A stretch of DNA of 64,000 bases from Dryococelus australis. Taxonomy: Eukaryota; Arthropoda; Insecta; Phasmatodea; Phasmatidae. This document shows positions 34,824-46,700 of this stretch, one piece after another; the stretch's first letter is position 1, and each line of letters starts with the position of its first letter. The notes beneath the pieces were generated by a model. That model did no database searches and had not been told where the DNA came from. It worked only from the letters and a program-made list of their open reading frames with translations. The stretch lies in contig CM057009.1 of the NCBI GenBank assembly GCA_029891345.1, positions 311,278,166 through 311,342,165 on the forward strand, read 5' to 3'. A program made the translations under genes and the position numbers.

Positions 34824-35223
34824 TGTTGCCATATACCTAATAGGCCAACTTAGAAGGCATAAAAAAGCATAAATGTTGCCGTATACCTAATAGGCCAACT
34901 TAGAAGGCATAAACAAGCATAAATGTTGCCGTATACCTAATAGGCCTACTTAGAAGGCATAAACAAGCATAAATGTTGCCGTATACCTAATAGGCCTACT
35001 TAGAAGGCATAAACAAGCATAAATGTTGCCGTATACCTAATAGGCCAACTTAGAAGGCATAAACAAACATAAATGTTGCCGTATACCTAATAGGCTTACT
35101 TAGAAGGCATAAACAAGCATAAATGTTGCCGTATACCTAATAGGCCTACTTAGAAGGCATAAACAAGCATAAATGTTGCCGTATACCTAATAGGCCTACT
35201 TAGAAGGCATAAACAAGCATAAA
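34824..35223. repeat. 50-bp x8 array
   Basis: Eight units, each exactly 50 bp, begin TGTTGCCGTATACCTAATAGG and contain CTACTTAGAAGGCATAAACA. Several carry TAGGCCTA. The first unit differs most (CATATACC, AAAAAAGC). Confidence 0.97.
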
Positions 35224-35322
35224 TGAAAGAGTCACGAAAACATTTTTTAGAAACATAAATATGTTTCTAGTATGCAAATTCTTTCTTCTAATATGTTATA
35301 TACATACGGGTACACCAACACT

Positions 35323-35326
35323 CGCG

Positions 35327-35357
<31 letters not shown>

Positions 35358-35358
35358 A
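35323..35358. repeat. (CG)6(CA)n tract, possible Z-DNA
   Basis: CGCGCGCGCGCG passes directly into about 12 CA units, 36 bp of alternating purine-pyrimidine. Long CG dinucleotide runs are rare in this AT-rich window. Confidence 0.9.
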
Positions 35359-35639
35359 AGAAACAAAGTGATCTGATTTGCAACTAATTTAAACATAACT
35401 ATTTTAAAAACAAAACAGAGTCTTTCCGCCTCACTGTTCACACAAAAAAAAATAGCACAGAATCATTAGATAATTGGAATGGTTTGGTAATGAACTTGGT
35501 ATCTCGATGGCTGGCACCTGACCGCCTAACCACTCTTGAACATTGTGAAGGTGAGTGTCCAGCGAGGTTAGCAATACTTCACGAATGGATTTCGACAAAG
35601 CTGAAAGTACCACAACAAGACCACCTATTTCGGTTCGTT

Positions 35640-35960
35640 ACGATGTGCTGATTATTAAGTCATGCCAACAAATCCCTTACAGCTTACTGTTCATATATTT
35701 TGTGCAAAAACATGATGACGGGGGATAATTTTGCCAACCCCATTTTCATAGGCGTAAGATCTCCGTTCTACAATCAACCGATGTGTTGCTTAATCATGAG
35801 TAATTCCTGATTTTTTTTACTCAATTATTCCACAGCCGTGGTTTTTAGGGGTACGTAGCTCCCTTAATAATCACATTAGGGTAAAAGTGCTGCTGAGATT
35901 TTCATCTTATTTTTTCATCACGAATAACCTGCCGCAGTTCGTCGGCGTTTTTCGGAAACA
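35640..35960. other. no gene recognised
   Basis: No coding or repeat signal before the hairpin at 35964. Confidence 0.4.
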
Positions 35961-35963
35961 CAT

Positions 35964-36010
35964 ATTCGCGCAATTTCCTATCCCTAGATGGGATAGGAAA
36001 TTGCGCGAAT
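35964..36010. other. perfect 21-bp inverted repeat hairpin
   Basis: ATTCGCGCAATTTCCTATCCC (35964-35984) and its exact complement (35990-36010) flank a 5-base loop TAGAT. A related word, CGCGAAATTTTCCTATCCC, appears at about 36258-36276 as a third, unpaired copy. Confidence 0.95.
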
Positions 36011-36490
36011 TCATTTCAGGAGAAGATAGACGTCAAACACGTGTACATTGAAGTCACATTTTCAATTGGATCACAGTTCATTAGACACGTCCTGGACGAC
36101 TCTGAGCCAATAGCAGACTAACAAGGAAAACCACTAGCGAGTGCCATATTGTCAGGTGTGTAGTAACACTGGCTAATGTGTGGGTCAGAAGCCAATGGAC
36201 AAACATCTGAGTCTCGAGTGTACACAGGACTGTGGAGTCTAGCCAGCAGGATTGAACTCGCGAAATTTTCCTATCCCTATTTATATATCAAACGTCTAGC
36301 TTATTTTTATTTGCTAATTTCAAGGAAAATTGTATCATCAAAAGTTTTATATCGAAACATAATTTTTTTTCTGAATTTTTTGGATTTCTAATTTAATACT
36401 TTATGTATTGCCTTTACATAGAAAACTAGCAGCCCTACCTAACTTCGCTTAGGTATTATGGAGTTATTAAAATATATACATATATCTTTG

Positions 36491-36840
36491 TGACTACCAG
36501 TGACTACCTGCAACTACTTGCGACTATCCGTGACTACCTGCGACTACTTGCGACTATCCGTGACTACCTGCGACTACTTCCGACAACCTGTGACTACTTG
36601 CGACTACGCGTGACTACATGCGACTACCCGTGACTACTTGCGACTACCCGTGACTACCTGTGACTACCCCTGACTACCTGCGACTAACCATGACTACCTG
36701 TGACTACTTGCGACTAACCGTGACTACTTGCGACTAACCGTGACTACTTGCGACTAACCGTGACTACCCGTTACTACCTGTGACTACCCCTGACTACCTG
36801 CGACTACTTGCGACTACCTGCAACAACTTGCAACTACTTG
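36491..36840. repeat. 10-bp array, 35 units
   Basis: Exactly 350 bp of TGACTACCTG/CGACTACTTG-type decamers; TGACTACNNG and CGACTACTTG often alternate as a 20-bp higher unit. Changes are nearly all substitutions. Confidence 0.96.
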
Positions 36841-36872
36841 CGAATTTGTAATATCTAGATAATATTAAGATC

Positions 36873-37555
36873 CACTGAGCCACTGTGGCCCCACTTATAT
36901 ATATTTAAATACTGAGCCACTGCGGTCCCACTTGGGATCGCTCTAGCTACTGTGCCACTGCAGTCCCTCTTGATATATTCCTATCCACTGAGCCACTGCG
37001 GCCCCACTTCATATATGTCTTTATCCACTGAGCCATTGCGACTTCACTTGGGATCGCTATAGTCACTGGGCCACTGCGGTCCCACTTGATATATGTCTTT
37101 ATCCACTGAGCCATTGCGGCTTCACTTGGGATCGCTATAGTCACTGGGCCACTGCGGCCCCACTTCATATATGTCTTTATCCACTGAGCCATTGCGGCTT
37201 CACTTGGGATCGCTATAGTCACTGGGCCACTGCGGCCCCACTTGATATATGTCTATCCACTGAGCCACAGCGGTCCCACTTGGGATCGCTCTAGCCACTG
37301 TGCCACTGCGGTCCCTCTTGGCATTACTCTACCGACTGGGCCCTTGTGACCCCACTTAATATATGGCTATCCACTGAGCCATTGCGGCTTCACTTGGGAT
37401 CGCTATAGTCACTGGGCCACTGCGGCCCCACTTGAGATCTCTCTATCCACTGAGCCACAGCGGTCCCACTTGGTATCGCTCTAGCCACTGTGCCACTGCG
37501 GTCCCTCTTGGCATTACTCTACCGACTGGGCCCTTGTGACCCCACTTGATATATG
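36873..37555. repeat. ~78-bp higher-order array
   Basis: Subunits CCACTGAGCCATTGCGGCTTC and CACTGGGCCACTGCGGYCCC, each followed by ACTTGGGATCGCTATAGT or ACTTSATATATGTCT, form 78-bp units (37025, 37103, 37181, 37257). A second form has GCATTACTCTACCGACTGGGC (37321, 37511). The subunits resemble the 3' half of a tRNA-like sequence (CCACTGAGCCA...), suggesting an origin in a tRNA-SINE. Confidence 0.9.
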
Positions 37556-37869
37556 TCTATGTTCATCTGTAAGAATGTAGCTTTATAAAAGTGAAAGAAT
37601 TATAAGAATTGGCCCTATAGTTTTGGTAGAGAATGCTTATATAGCGCCCAAGAAGCTCATTTTTCTCCGACTTGGTAAACAAATTCTCAAATTTCTCAAT
37701 CACTATTTTTTAGTTTAACATAGCCTATGGCCGTCTGGAAGAATGTAGCTTTCTAATGACGAAAGAATTATAAGAATCGGCAGTGTAGTTTCCGAGATTA
37801 CCCGAGACATATAAACAAATAAACACACTCACATTACCTCTTTATAATATAAGTATAGATGTTATGAAA

Positions 37870-39190
37870 AGGAGTACAACGAAATAGCTGTATTGCATTC
37901 TTAACATATGAATGTCGATGTAGTCCAATTAAAACCTTACAAAATACTAAACGCGAAATATATCCAAATCCATTGGAACACGGCTTCACTCACTGATATA
38001 ACCAATGCGTGTAGTAATGTAACAATTTTTGGTTTTACATTTCGTTACCACCTCCCAAACTTATTTCACTGTCACGTATCTTAGGTTACAATACTATTGC
38101 ACGAGTTACTTCCTGCCGTAGTCTTACAACATATTATATAGATAATACTTTGCTGGAGGAAATGGATTACCGCGAGAAAACGCACGAACAACGGCGAATT
38201 CCGCCAGGTGTTCCACATGCGGAAATCCGTCAGGTACTAGGATCTCCCTGGTGGAAGGCAAGCGATCTGACTACTACATTATGTGTCCCACAAAGAAAGA
38301 ATTAACGAGTTATGAAACTGTTGTAAATTGAAATTACGTATTTCCCGAATACACATTACAACCTATATTATTTAAAAGTCGTTATTAAAATCTATATTAT
38401 TTAAAAGTGATAGACGGTATATATTCATAATTTAATATTTTTGTACAAAATCTTAGGTAATAATCATATAATGTTGTGGAACACAAACAATCCAGGCCGA
38501 CCAATAGTTCAATTTTAATTACAGACTTTAATACCTTTGCAGTATATGCAGAATGGTATGTTGATAGTAATCAATTCCTCATTCTGATTAAACAACCAAA
38601 ATTACACATTTTAGCCAGTATATAGCATGTGAAAAAAATAAATTAAAAACTTGCTACTTTTCGATAGCATGATTATTTTAATGCGAGAGATCCATGGAGC
38701 AAGCGTTTATGCTGAATAATGATCAAAGTAAATATCAATGTCAGACATCATTTTTCTTTTTCACTTTTTAGGCCTACTATCTGCCATAAAATAACGTCGA
38801 CTCACATTGAACATGACATTTAGGCCTACTTTAATGTTTTAAGTGTACCACAAATAACGTTTGTGAGGTGTACCGTAATTTCTTTAGCATTTATTAAAAA
38901 TTATTTCTTGCGACAGTTCAGGAAGGAAGCAAATACATGCCCAAAGAATTCATGGGCAATTCCTGTTGTTATCTGTAGCTACAGTTGCAGATAACGGGTA
39001 GGGAGAGAGTTGGAAGAAATGTGAGGGTCATGGTCAACGAGCATTTCCCAAGAACCATCGTGTCGCTGCTGTCGCCATCTCTCGCCGAAAGGCTGAAATA
39101 ACAGGAGAATGTTCAAGCGTCGTCTCCGAAGTCCGTCAACAGGTGCTACACTTGCCAAATCTACCTGCCGGCCGCTAGGGAAACCAGCGC
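37870..39190. other. no gene recognised
   Basis: AT-rich to about 38900, then CpG-richer. ATTATATTATTTAAAAGT-like words repeat near 38360-38410. TAGGCCTA occurs at 38769 and 38821. Confidence 0.4.
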
Positions 39191-39199
39191 CGTAAGAGT

Positions 39200-39995
39200 A
39201 TGCGGGCCTGAGATTTTTTGGTTCACGTTCGAGGCACGGCGATACGGGCGACAGTAACACGCGCACCCAGCGCCCCATCGCCTTCACGCGCAAGACGATG
39301 AACTGACATCCAGTGTTCCTGCGTTTTCCTTTTAAAACTAGATCTGTAACAGTGAGGGTTTATTACAAGCGATGATTTCCCATTGATTAAACTATGACTG
39401 TACTGTTTTATTTTTTTCCTACCTCTTAAGGACACTGAGTGGACAAGTTATAAAAACGCCCTGTTTTATTATTCGCACCATTTTTTTTTCCTCATAATAA
39501 GAGTTCAGTGACGATGTATGAGCTTAGCTTTATTTCTTTTCTGGCAGAAAGTCGTGAGCCCACATCCAGGATATTTTATTTTCCGAGATAAATGTAAACG
39601 CTCAAACAACGTATGTATAGGCTGTTCACTGTAAAGAGAGCACTTTTTAAGGCCCTTCTAAAGTTTTCCTTTCGTCCAATTTCCATGTTCCTGCTGCCTT
39701 TAATATAAACATGGCAATGTGGCCAATTAAACAATGTATACATTTCACCACCCTTAAACTTTAATTACTAAGACTGCAATAAGATATATTTATTAGTGGC
39801 TAATGCCCGTTGGGAGGGCCTTAAAAAGTGCTCACTTTACCGTGAACATCCTGTAGTCTACAGAAAATATGTCCGGACTACTTACTCTTAAAGGAACATA
39901 TAAAATTACAAAGTGGCATCCGTGGCTTAACATACAGACTTTCATCGCCTGTGTTAATATCGTAACTGCTACAGATCTAATTTGCTAGAAATTCA
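39200..39995 (+). repeat. dispersed repeat, copy 2, split by a MITE
   Basis: Diverged copy of 31600-32110. The alignment stops at 39619 (CGCTCAAACAACGTATG) and resumes after the MITE at 39852 with ACAGAAAATATGTCCGG, so the MITE inserted later. Confidence 0.7.
39620..39851. mobile_element. 232-bp MITE (family B)
   Basis: Ends GGCTGTTCACTGTAAAGAGA / TCACTTTACCGTGAACATCC; the interior matches 44060-44291 (GGCCCTKCTAAAAGTTTCCTTTC, TGCAATRTGRC, ATTTCACCAC). Confidence 0.92.
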
Positions 39996-39999
39996 GTTA

Positions 40000-41190
40000 C
40001 CCGGGAATGCACAGCGCAGCTTTGAGAGGACTCGCCGTAATGCTTCTTAAGGCCAGACCTGACCTTGAGGCATTAAAAAAAAATACTAGGGATTACTCTG
40101 CAGTTGTAATGCTACATAAAAGTATCAGTATATAAGGTATACGCTATCGAAACACTTTTCAATATTTTCCTTTTAGTACCGTACGTGTATGTATTAATAC
40201 GCAATTATAAAAATTGCATTTGGTTCCAAGAATCTCATTTCGTCGAACGAAAAATTCCCTTCAAAGACCCCTCGACCAGTGTGAAGAGCTGCTAAACGGC
40301 CGTTTAAAGTTCTCAACAACGGACCACTTCAGTCAATGCTACTGGAGGCATATCAGCAGTGACATACGCCAGCACATTTTCGGAGGGGGCAATTCAAAGG
40401 GCGGGAAGAAGTTATTTTCGAATGTAGGGAAGGGGGGTTGATGGAATTTATATAAATATTATGGACTTGCTAAAGGGGGCCTGGGTGTTGATCACCCGGG
40501 AATTTTTTTAATTTTAAAGATGAAACTTTAGCAATAATTAAATTCTCAGACAAGTTAGCCAGAATGCGTACATGAGTTTGCTTATAAATACGTCCGGCGT
40601 AAATTAATATTTTATTTACCTGGCTCAACATTTAATTTGCCAAAATTAAAATTTCATCCTTACTGATTTTCATTAGGTAAAGTCAGAGAGGAACTGAAAT
40701 TAACTAACGATCCAAAACATATATACTATTAATATTTATTAGATTTTTTTGACGAATAAATATTTGTTGTCAAAACTATCAATGCCTATTTTAAAAGAGA
40801 TTCAGATTACGAGTACCGGAGTACCCATTGTTAAATATCCTTGATACTCAATTAACATGTTGTGTATATGATATAGTTCACATGATATGTGATTTATTTA
40901 GCAAAAGTTAATTAGGCACATAGAAACTTGTTCTCCCATATTCCGAAATTTTCTAATTTGCGATCCTATATTTCAAAAAATTAAATCATTAATCAACAAA
41001 TATTTACATTTATTTTGTCCTCTACGTAAATATCTTCCAGATAATGAAATAAAAAATTATCGTAAAATAAAGCCCTAATGGCTTTGCTATCGAGCCTGCT
41101 GCACGCAGTTTCACTACGGTATCAGTCTATAATTAATTTCTTCTCAAGTAGGCCCTATACATTTTAAAGGCAACTGTTTCAAACAAAAAG
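40000..41190. other. no gene; possible hAT end near 40354
   Basis: CAGTGACATACGCCAGCAC at 40354 followed by GGAGGGGGC resembles the start of hAT elements (CAGTGGCGTA...), but no partner end was found. The rest is AT-rich and featureless. Confidence 0.3.
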
Positions 41191-41197
41191 TTTATAT

Positions 41198-41330
41198 AGT
41201 CGGTTCATGACTGGAAGAGACATTATGAAACGAACCTTTGAAAAATAACCCTAGGCGTAACATGTAAACCTGTTGTTTCAATAACTTGTATACCACAAAT
41301 ATATAACACTGTGATTAATCCTAAAGTACT
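41198..41330 (-). mobile_element. old MITE relic (family A)
   Basis: TATAGTCGGTTCATGACTGG, then AACGAACCTTTGAAAAATAACCC, corresponds to the start of the 30260 copy with many substitutions. The end is lost. Confidence 0.45.
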
Positions 41331-41339
41331 GTACTTTTG

Positions 41340-43000
41340 AATATATTAAACTTTTCTTCATATCTTCTATAACTTTTAATATTTATTTCGTATTGAATAC
41401 GAATTAAAAACAGCGAGAGCAGCGGTGCATTGGCAACGGCTAGTAATAAATAGTTCTCAGTTCAAACATTGTTTCAACATAGCTTTTTGGTAGGCTCTTT
41501 GTAAATTAAATATTGCTATTGAAGTATTTCAATATCTAGTTAGTCCCGATAGAAACATATTTCATTGTTACAGTCAAAAATAACAGAGCAAAATAACGTG
41601 TGTAGGCCGTAGTGACGTGGTGTATGTTTTTTCGATCGACGAAACTGTCGGCTGGGTGGATCATATCGCTCTCTCTCTCTCTTCGTCCGTCTCTGCCACA
41701 CTCTCTCTCTCGGGAAATTTCCCATCGCCAGTAAACCAAAAAGAATTATACATGTTTAAAATTGTAGTATATTTAATACTTATTAAAGAAAAATAGTGAC
41801 TTTTGAATTTGGAATTTACAATTGAAAATAGATTTTAATGTTTGAATACTTAATTTAACACATTTAGCATTTATAAATGATGCTGGGTGGCTTGCAAATC
41901 TTAAGGTTGGCAGACATGTCGAGTGGTGTCAATGACGAGGCGTTTTGTTGCTGTGAGCTCAACAAAGTATTGATTTCTCTTCGTTCGGAAAATACTTCAA
42001 ATTACCACAACACGTGTGTACACGTTGTGTTTTTAAAACTTACCTAGGCAAGTTACGATGTTGTGATAAATCTGTGTTTCCCCGGCAGGAATAAATACAC
42101 CGTTACGCGTTTCGGTAACCGTTACGAGTGAAATGGCTGTCTCGTATTCGTTAACGCAAGCCCGGTGTTTGTGTGATTGCAAATATTGAACGTGCGAAAT
42201 TATTTGTACGTTTTAACCGTGAACTGTGATTATGATGAAGTTAATTATACGTATGTTTATTTATCACAACGTAACTTCGCCCTAGTCATTTGAAACACAA
42301 TTGTGTAAAGTGTCTACGTTTTTGTGATCTGAATTTTTGCCACAATTTCAACAAATTACTACCCAGCTAGAAATGTTTAATAAATAATTAAATAAACCTA
42401 TTGAAAACTAAATACCAATGCAGAATAAATAAAATATACGGTAGGTATATTTGTGTGCATGTTCACCACTATCTTCTAAGTTTGTCGCTGCTATATACAA
42501 AAAATTAGCGACACGAGTTGTGTATTGGAATTTATTGTCTTTTTCATTATATTGGTTGCTCCATTTCAATGTGTGGTCCAACTAAAGCCGTTTGTTTAAC
42601 GAAATAACTCAACACACATCAATAACAAGATGTTAAATATTATGTTCTTGCCACCTCTTTTAACAGCTGTAAACAGTAAGGTATAGTGAGTGGACATGTT
42701 TACGACGGACAATTAAGATTATATGAACATAGTTCTTTAATTACCCAGTTTAATACCAAGTTCAATTTATATTATTACCCAAAGACGATGTTAATGGCGG
42801 TTACTTTGCTGTCTGACAACATTACTGTATTTTCAATATAAAACATTTCTAGCTACACAGACAAAATTACAATCCTATTTTTAAAAACGCAGCACTAATA
42901 GCCTATATAAATTAATCATATTATATAACTTGTGTGATGGGCACGTGCATGTACGAATACATGTACACAAAAAAACACAGTAGAATGAAAACATTGCTTT
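41340..43000. other. no gene recognised
   Basis: (CT)n tracts at 41667-41712. 41930-42340 has a somewhat higher CpG content (CACGTGTGTACACGTTGTG, CCGTTACGCG) and might be regulatory. No supported exon. Confidence 0.35.
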
Positions 43001-43005
43001 TGACA

Positions 43006-43113
43006 GAAGCCACATGGCAATGTTTGTTTACATTTGGTGGATGGATACGAAACGGGCTTGCAAGCAGATCTTTAGCAGGGCTCCTAGAAAGTCTGTTCCA
43101 GTCGTGAACAGCC
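43006..43113 (-). mobile_element. 3' half of a MITE (family A)
   Basis: GCCACATGGCAATGTT, AAGCAGATCTTTAGCAGGGC and the end GTCGTGAACAGCC match the last ~110 bp of 30260-30670; the 5' part is missing. Confidence 0.75.
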
Positions 43114-43119
43114 TATAAG

Positions 43120-44055
43120 TGACATCTCTTAGTAAATACTGGTACATAAAATAATAATTATTATAATAATAATAATAATAATAATTTTCCTTGCAAAAAG
43201 TAATTTTATAACTTTACATTTTATAAATAAAATATGAAACATAAAAATGTGCAAGATTTCTTAACGTATCAGTATTGCTTAGGAAATTTCACGTAGGATA
43301 ATATTTGTTTGAAACGATTAGCTTTAAAATGGATGCACTGACAAGGATTGTCTGTTCAACGCTGGTTTCCCATATGAACAACAGTATGTGGGAGAGGGCT
43401 TAGCAGGGAGCGCCATTAAATGCTCCGACCAGGCAGCCCTTAGCTCAATTAGTGCGTTACTAACACAAGCAAACCTCCCCTCTTGCTTGGCAGGCTATTA
43501 GCACTTCACTGTGGAAGTATGTTTACTGGCTCGTACTAACTGGTGATTAACGCTTGGAACAGGACGGGGGTGAGGAATATATTGTTCCAGTGGTTTTTTT
43601 GTATGCCACCCTGCCACCGCTCCTCTTTACAGTCGTTAAATAACAGCTGTTACAACATCTACCCCTCCAGCCACCCGGTACAGCCAGTGTCACATCCTCA
43701 CATTTCACCCTTCACACATGTTTCACACTCCACGTGTAAAGAAGAACGTGCCACGAAATACGACATTCACATTTTTTTTTCAAGACACTTGGCCAAGCAA
43801 TCTCAGACATTAAAAACGGCCAGTTTCAAAAGTTTTTTTTTTTTTTTTTTTTTTTTTTTACCAATCTGACATAATTTGGTTAAAATACTCCCACGGCCTA
43901 CAAGTTCATGGACTAGCACCTCGTGTGTAGGCAGCCACGCAACACAGTATCACGAACATATTGACCGTTACGTATATATATTTTTTAACTTTTATGACAA
44001 CCTCCTTCAAGAAGGGCATAATTGTGACTGGATTTGTATGCAACAAAACTATAAG
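43120..44055. other. simple repeats, no gene recognised
   Basis: (AAT)n at about 43155-43185 and a run of about 28 T at 43832-43859. The short plus-strand frames through this stretch have no recognisable domain. Confidence 0.45.
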
Positions 44056-44059
44056 TATA

Positions 44060-44291
44060 GGCTAGTCATGGTAAAGTGAACACTTTTTAAGGCCCTGCTA
44101 AAAGTTTCCTTTCAGCTAATTTCTAACATTCCGCCACTTTTTAATATATCCATTGCAATATGACAAATAAACGGAGTGTATATATTTCACCACTCTCAAA
44201 AGTTAACGTCTTAGGCTGCAAGAAAAATATTTGTTAGAGTTTAATGCGTTTTGAAATGGCCTTAAAAAGTGCTCACTTTACTGTGAATGGC
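44060..44291. mobile_element. ~232-bp MITE (family B)
   Basis: Ends GGCTAGTCATGGTAAAGTGA / GCTCACTTTACTGTGAATGGC; the interior is shared with 39620-39851. Confidence 0.9.
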
Positions 44292-44999
44292 ACATAGGTG
44301 ATAATGTTAAAACATATTTTTTGTAACTTACTTAATTTTGTGTTCATTCATATCAGCTCACTTTCGTGGCCGAAACGGATGTACATATTAGTTATTAAAC
44401 TAGTTTTAAATATTAGTAGTAATTTTTGTCACATACAACCACAGACTTGCTTCATAAATTTTTTGCAGTGTGTGATGTCCGTAGTATCCAGAATGGACAT
44501 TAGCTAATAAGTTCAATAAAAATGGGCCCTTAGATTTTTTTTTTTAATCATTCAAATGTAATTTTTAGCAGTACCTTTTATAAGATTACATCATATTCGC
44601 ACTGTTCTTTCACATTCAACATAGATCATACTTCTCTGATAATTTTAATCATGTTTATAGGCTACTAGTTTTTAATGAGTCCTGCGGACAGTTTAACGCG
44701 CTGCTCCATACGAAGTCCTTATGCATCTACCTCGAGATTAGTTGCTTCAGCTGAGTAATTGTGTTTGACTCCGCACCGTTTCAGTATACCCACGCTAAGT
44801 TGAGATTGCACAGGGAAAATGTGGGAGAGTGAGCTGCCCAGTGTAACTCCTCTACATGCTCTGACACTGCTCTGTTTCTCTGTGAGTGAGTGCCGCTACA
44901 AAAAAAAAAAAACGACGCGTATATGTTTTGAGCTTAGAACTGCAAGTAAGTGTTTTGAGATGCAGCAAGCACGCGACACACTATTCTATTCACGCCGCC

Positions 45000-45276
45000 G
45001 ACCTTGAGCGGATAGGATTTCTGGGGTTATCGATGTAAGAACGTTCTGGTCATCGATCAAGCCTGTCTCAGCGAGACTCAGGGTGCGGGGAATATTCTAG
45101 ATCGGGCCAGCGAGACTAATTATTCCGCGGCGCTCCTCCGAGCCGACAGTCTACAGAGTTTGGAGGGTTGCGCTGCGGGTGTGCGAAGACAGCGAAGCGA
45201 CGAGCTAGCAGAGCGTCGAGTGGTGGGGAGAGTACTAGTGGGACTGAAGTCTGTGGACTACGAACATCGGCACAGT

Positions 45277-45349
<73 letters not shown>

Positions 45350-45570
45350 GGGCTGGTCTCCTGAACTTGATGTGTGAATACCAAGACGTTCAGAATGACG
45401 GCATTGGACAGACTGAGCTTGCCTGGGGCCTAAATAATTAGCGTGAATCGAGTGACGGTAACAAATAACAAAAGCTACAACAGAGATAGGTAGACCTAGT
45501 TTTATGTTGTAAATATTGGCTGTGTGAATAAATTAACAATCTAATTTAGTTATTTTATTTTAGTAAGGTG
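45000..45570 (+). other. CpG-rich block with (GA)n tract
   Basis: GC-rich, CpG-rich DNA (45050-45270) precedes a ~70-bp GA repeat (about 45277-45347), then an AATAAA at about 45527. The layout would suit a promoter with GAGA-factor sites, or an LTR with R-U5, but no inverted TG...CA ends were found. The 93-codon frame through the GA tract (RERERER...) is low complexity and is not called a gene. Confidence 0.35.
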
Positions 45571-45574
45571 AACC

Positions 45575-46005
45575 GCCTAGATGTCGCTTTAACTGCCTTG
45601 CATAGTGTTTGAAATACACGTTAATTTTTTTTCCCACGAAACTATTAAACATACGTCAAATCTGCTGATCTATGCAAAAAAAAAAAACACACACACTTTT
45701 GAGGCTAGTGTTCTTGAGTGCTTTCAAGACGTCACACACACATTGAAAACACCATTTCGAGTACTCATTGAAGAAAAAAAAAACCGCTTTTATAAAGCGC
45801 TGTTTCTCAAAATATGCGTGTCAGTTCCATACAGAATTACTCAAGGGCTTTGAACTGAACCTTCCTACAGGCTTTCCGCCAATAAAATAGTAGGGTCACC
45901 GCTGAAAGTCCTATAGGTACACGCAGCACGACGAGAACACTGCACGTTAGTTCGGAGCCTAGCGCTTAGAGGCGATGGCGTACTTGATGCACGAGACACT
46001 GTCGA
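45575..46005 (+). repeat. inverted repeat, left arm
   Basis: Matches the complement of 52063-53875 in order: CTAGA.G.., GTGTTTGARATACACGTT, AAACTRTTAAAC, TGATCTAYGCAA, AACACCATTTC.GAGTACT, TACTCAAGGG, TGAACCTTCCTACAG, ACACGCAG.RCGACGAGAACACTG, and AGCCTAGCGCTTAG. Identity is moderate with indels. No coding sense. Confidence 0.8.
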
Positions 46006-46009
46006 CCTT

Positions 46010-46700
46010 GTTACTCCTGCGCCTCTCGGCCTCAAACGCGGAAATAAGCTCTAGCTAGGCGACCGCAAGACCTCCATTCTTCACGATATCAGATATGCCC
46101 TTCTGGTATTGTGTAAAAATATTGAAGTTATTCAAAATATTGTATTCATATAAAAGTGTACGTTTTTTTTGAGATTCAAATGTGAACAATTAAGTTCATC
46201 ATTTTTGAGCACGTGACTTTGACAGTTGTATTGAATACATATTTGCATGCAGAACTTGGCCTCGTAGTTGATTTAATAACCCAAACAGCTGAGTCGAGCC
46301 CGGCTACAGTCCGATATTTGCTGTAGTGTTTGATTATTTAATGAGAACATCCGTTTAACTGTTCGCGCAGGGGCCACTGTAGCCTTCAAAAAACACAATA
46401 AAATAAAATAAATAGTAGAGTACTACTGAATGTTCCCTTTGGTTCTGTCTCCGTTTCTCTACAGAAACGCAAAAGTGACAAACGCGAGAAAGAATTCGCC
46501 ACTTTTTAAAACAATTTTTTTTACATAGTAAGAAGAATCGTAAATTATTTCATGATTAGGCACGCTGCATAAACAGATACCGCAAAAGTCACGAGTGAAG
46601 TACAACCCCGAACCACAATCCCAGAAGCAAATTCATATGAAATGCACTCACGTTGACTTGTGGGACAGCAAGTATCGTGTGACAGGATTTATTTAATTAT
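46010..46700. other. no gene recognised
   Basis: Between the left arm and the LINE 3' region. Nothing beyond AT-rich DNA and a short GC-rich piece (46010-46080). Confidence 0.35.

Larger units (their letters stand above)
36420..37865. mobile_element. interspersed repeat carrying two arrays
   Basis: The left end ACTAGCAGCCCTACCTAACTTCGC and the right part (ATAGCCTATGGCCGTCTGG, GAATTATAAGAATCGGCAG, AGTTTCCGAGATTACCCGAG, AAACAAATAAACACACTCAC, then CTTTATAATATAAGTATAGAT) are typical of a very common arthropod repeat often annotated as RTE/SINE- or Helitron-derived. The middle has been replaced or inflated by a 10-bp and a 78-bp array. A partial internal duplication of GTAAGAATGTAGCTTT occurs at 37569 and 37740. 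Confidence 0.6.

Noticed and set aside
34824..35223. CRISPR-like array (50-bp units)
   Set aside because: Head-to-tail identical units with no variable spacer segment.
45160..45441. 93-codon ORF rich in Arg-Glu
   Set aside because: Most of it is the (GA)n tract. The ends show no recognisable motif.
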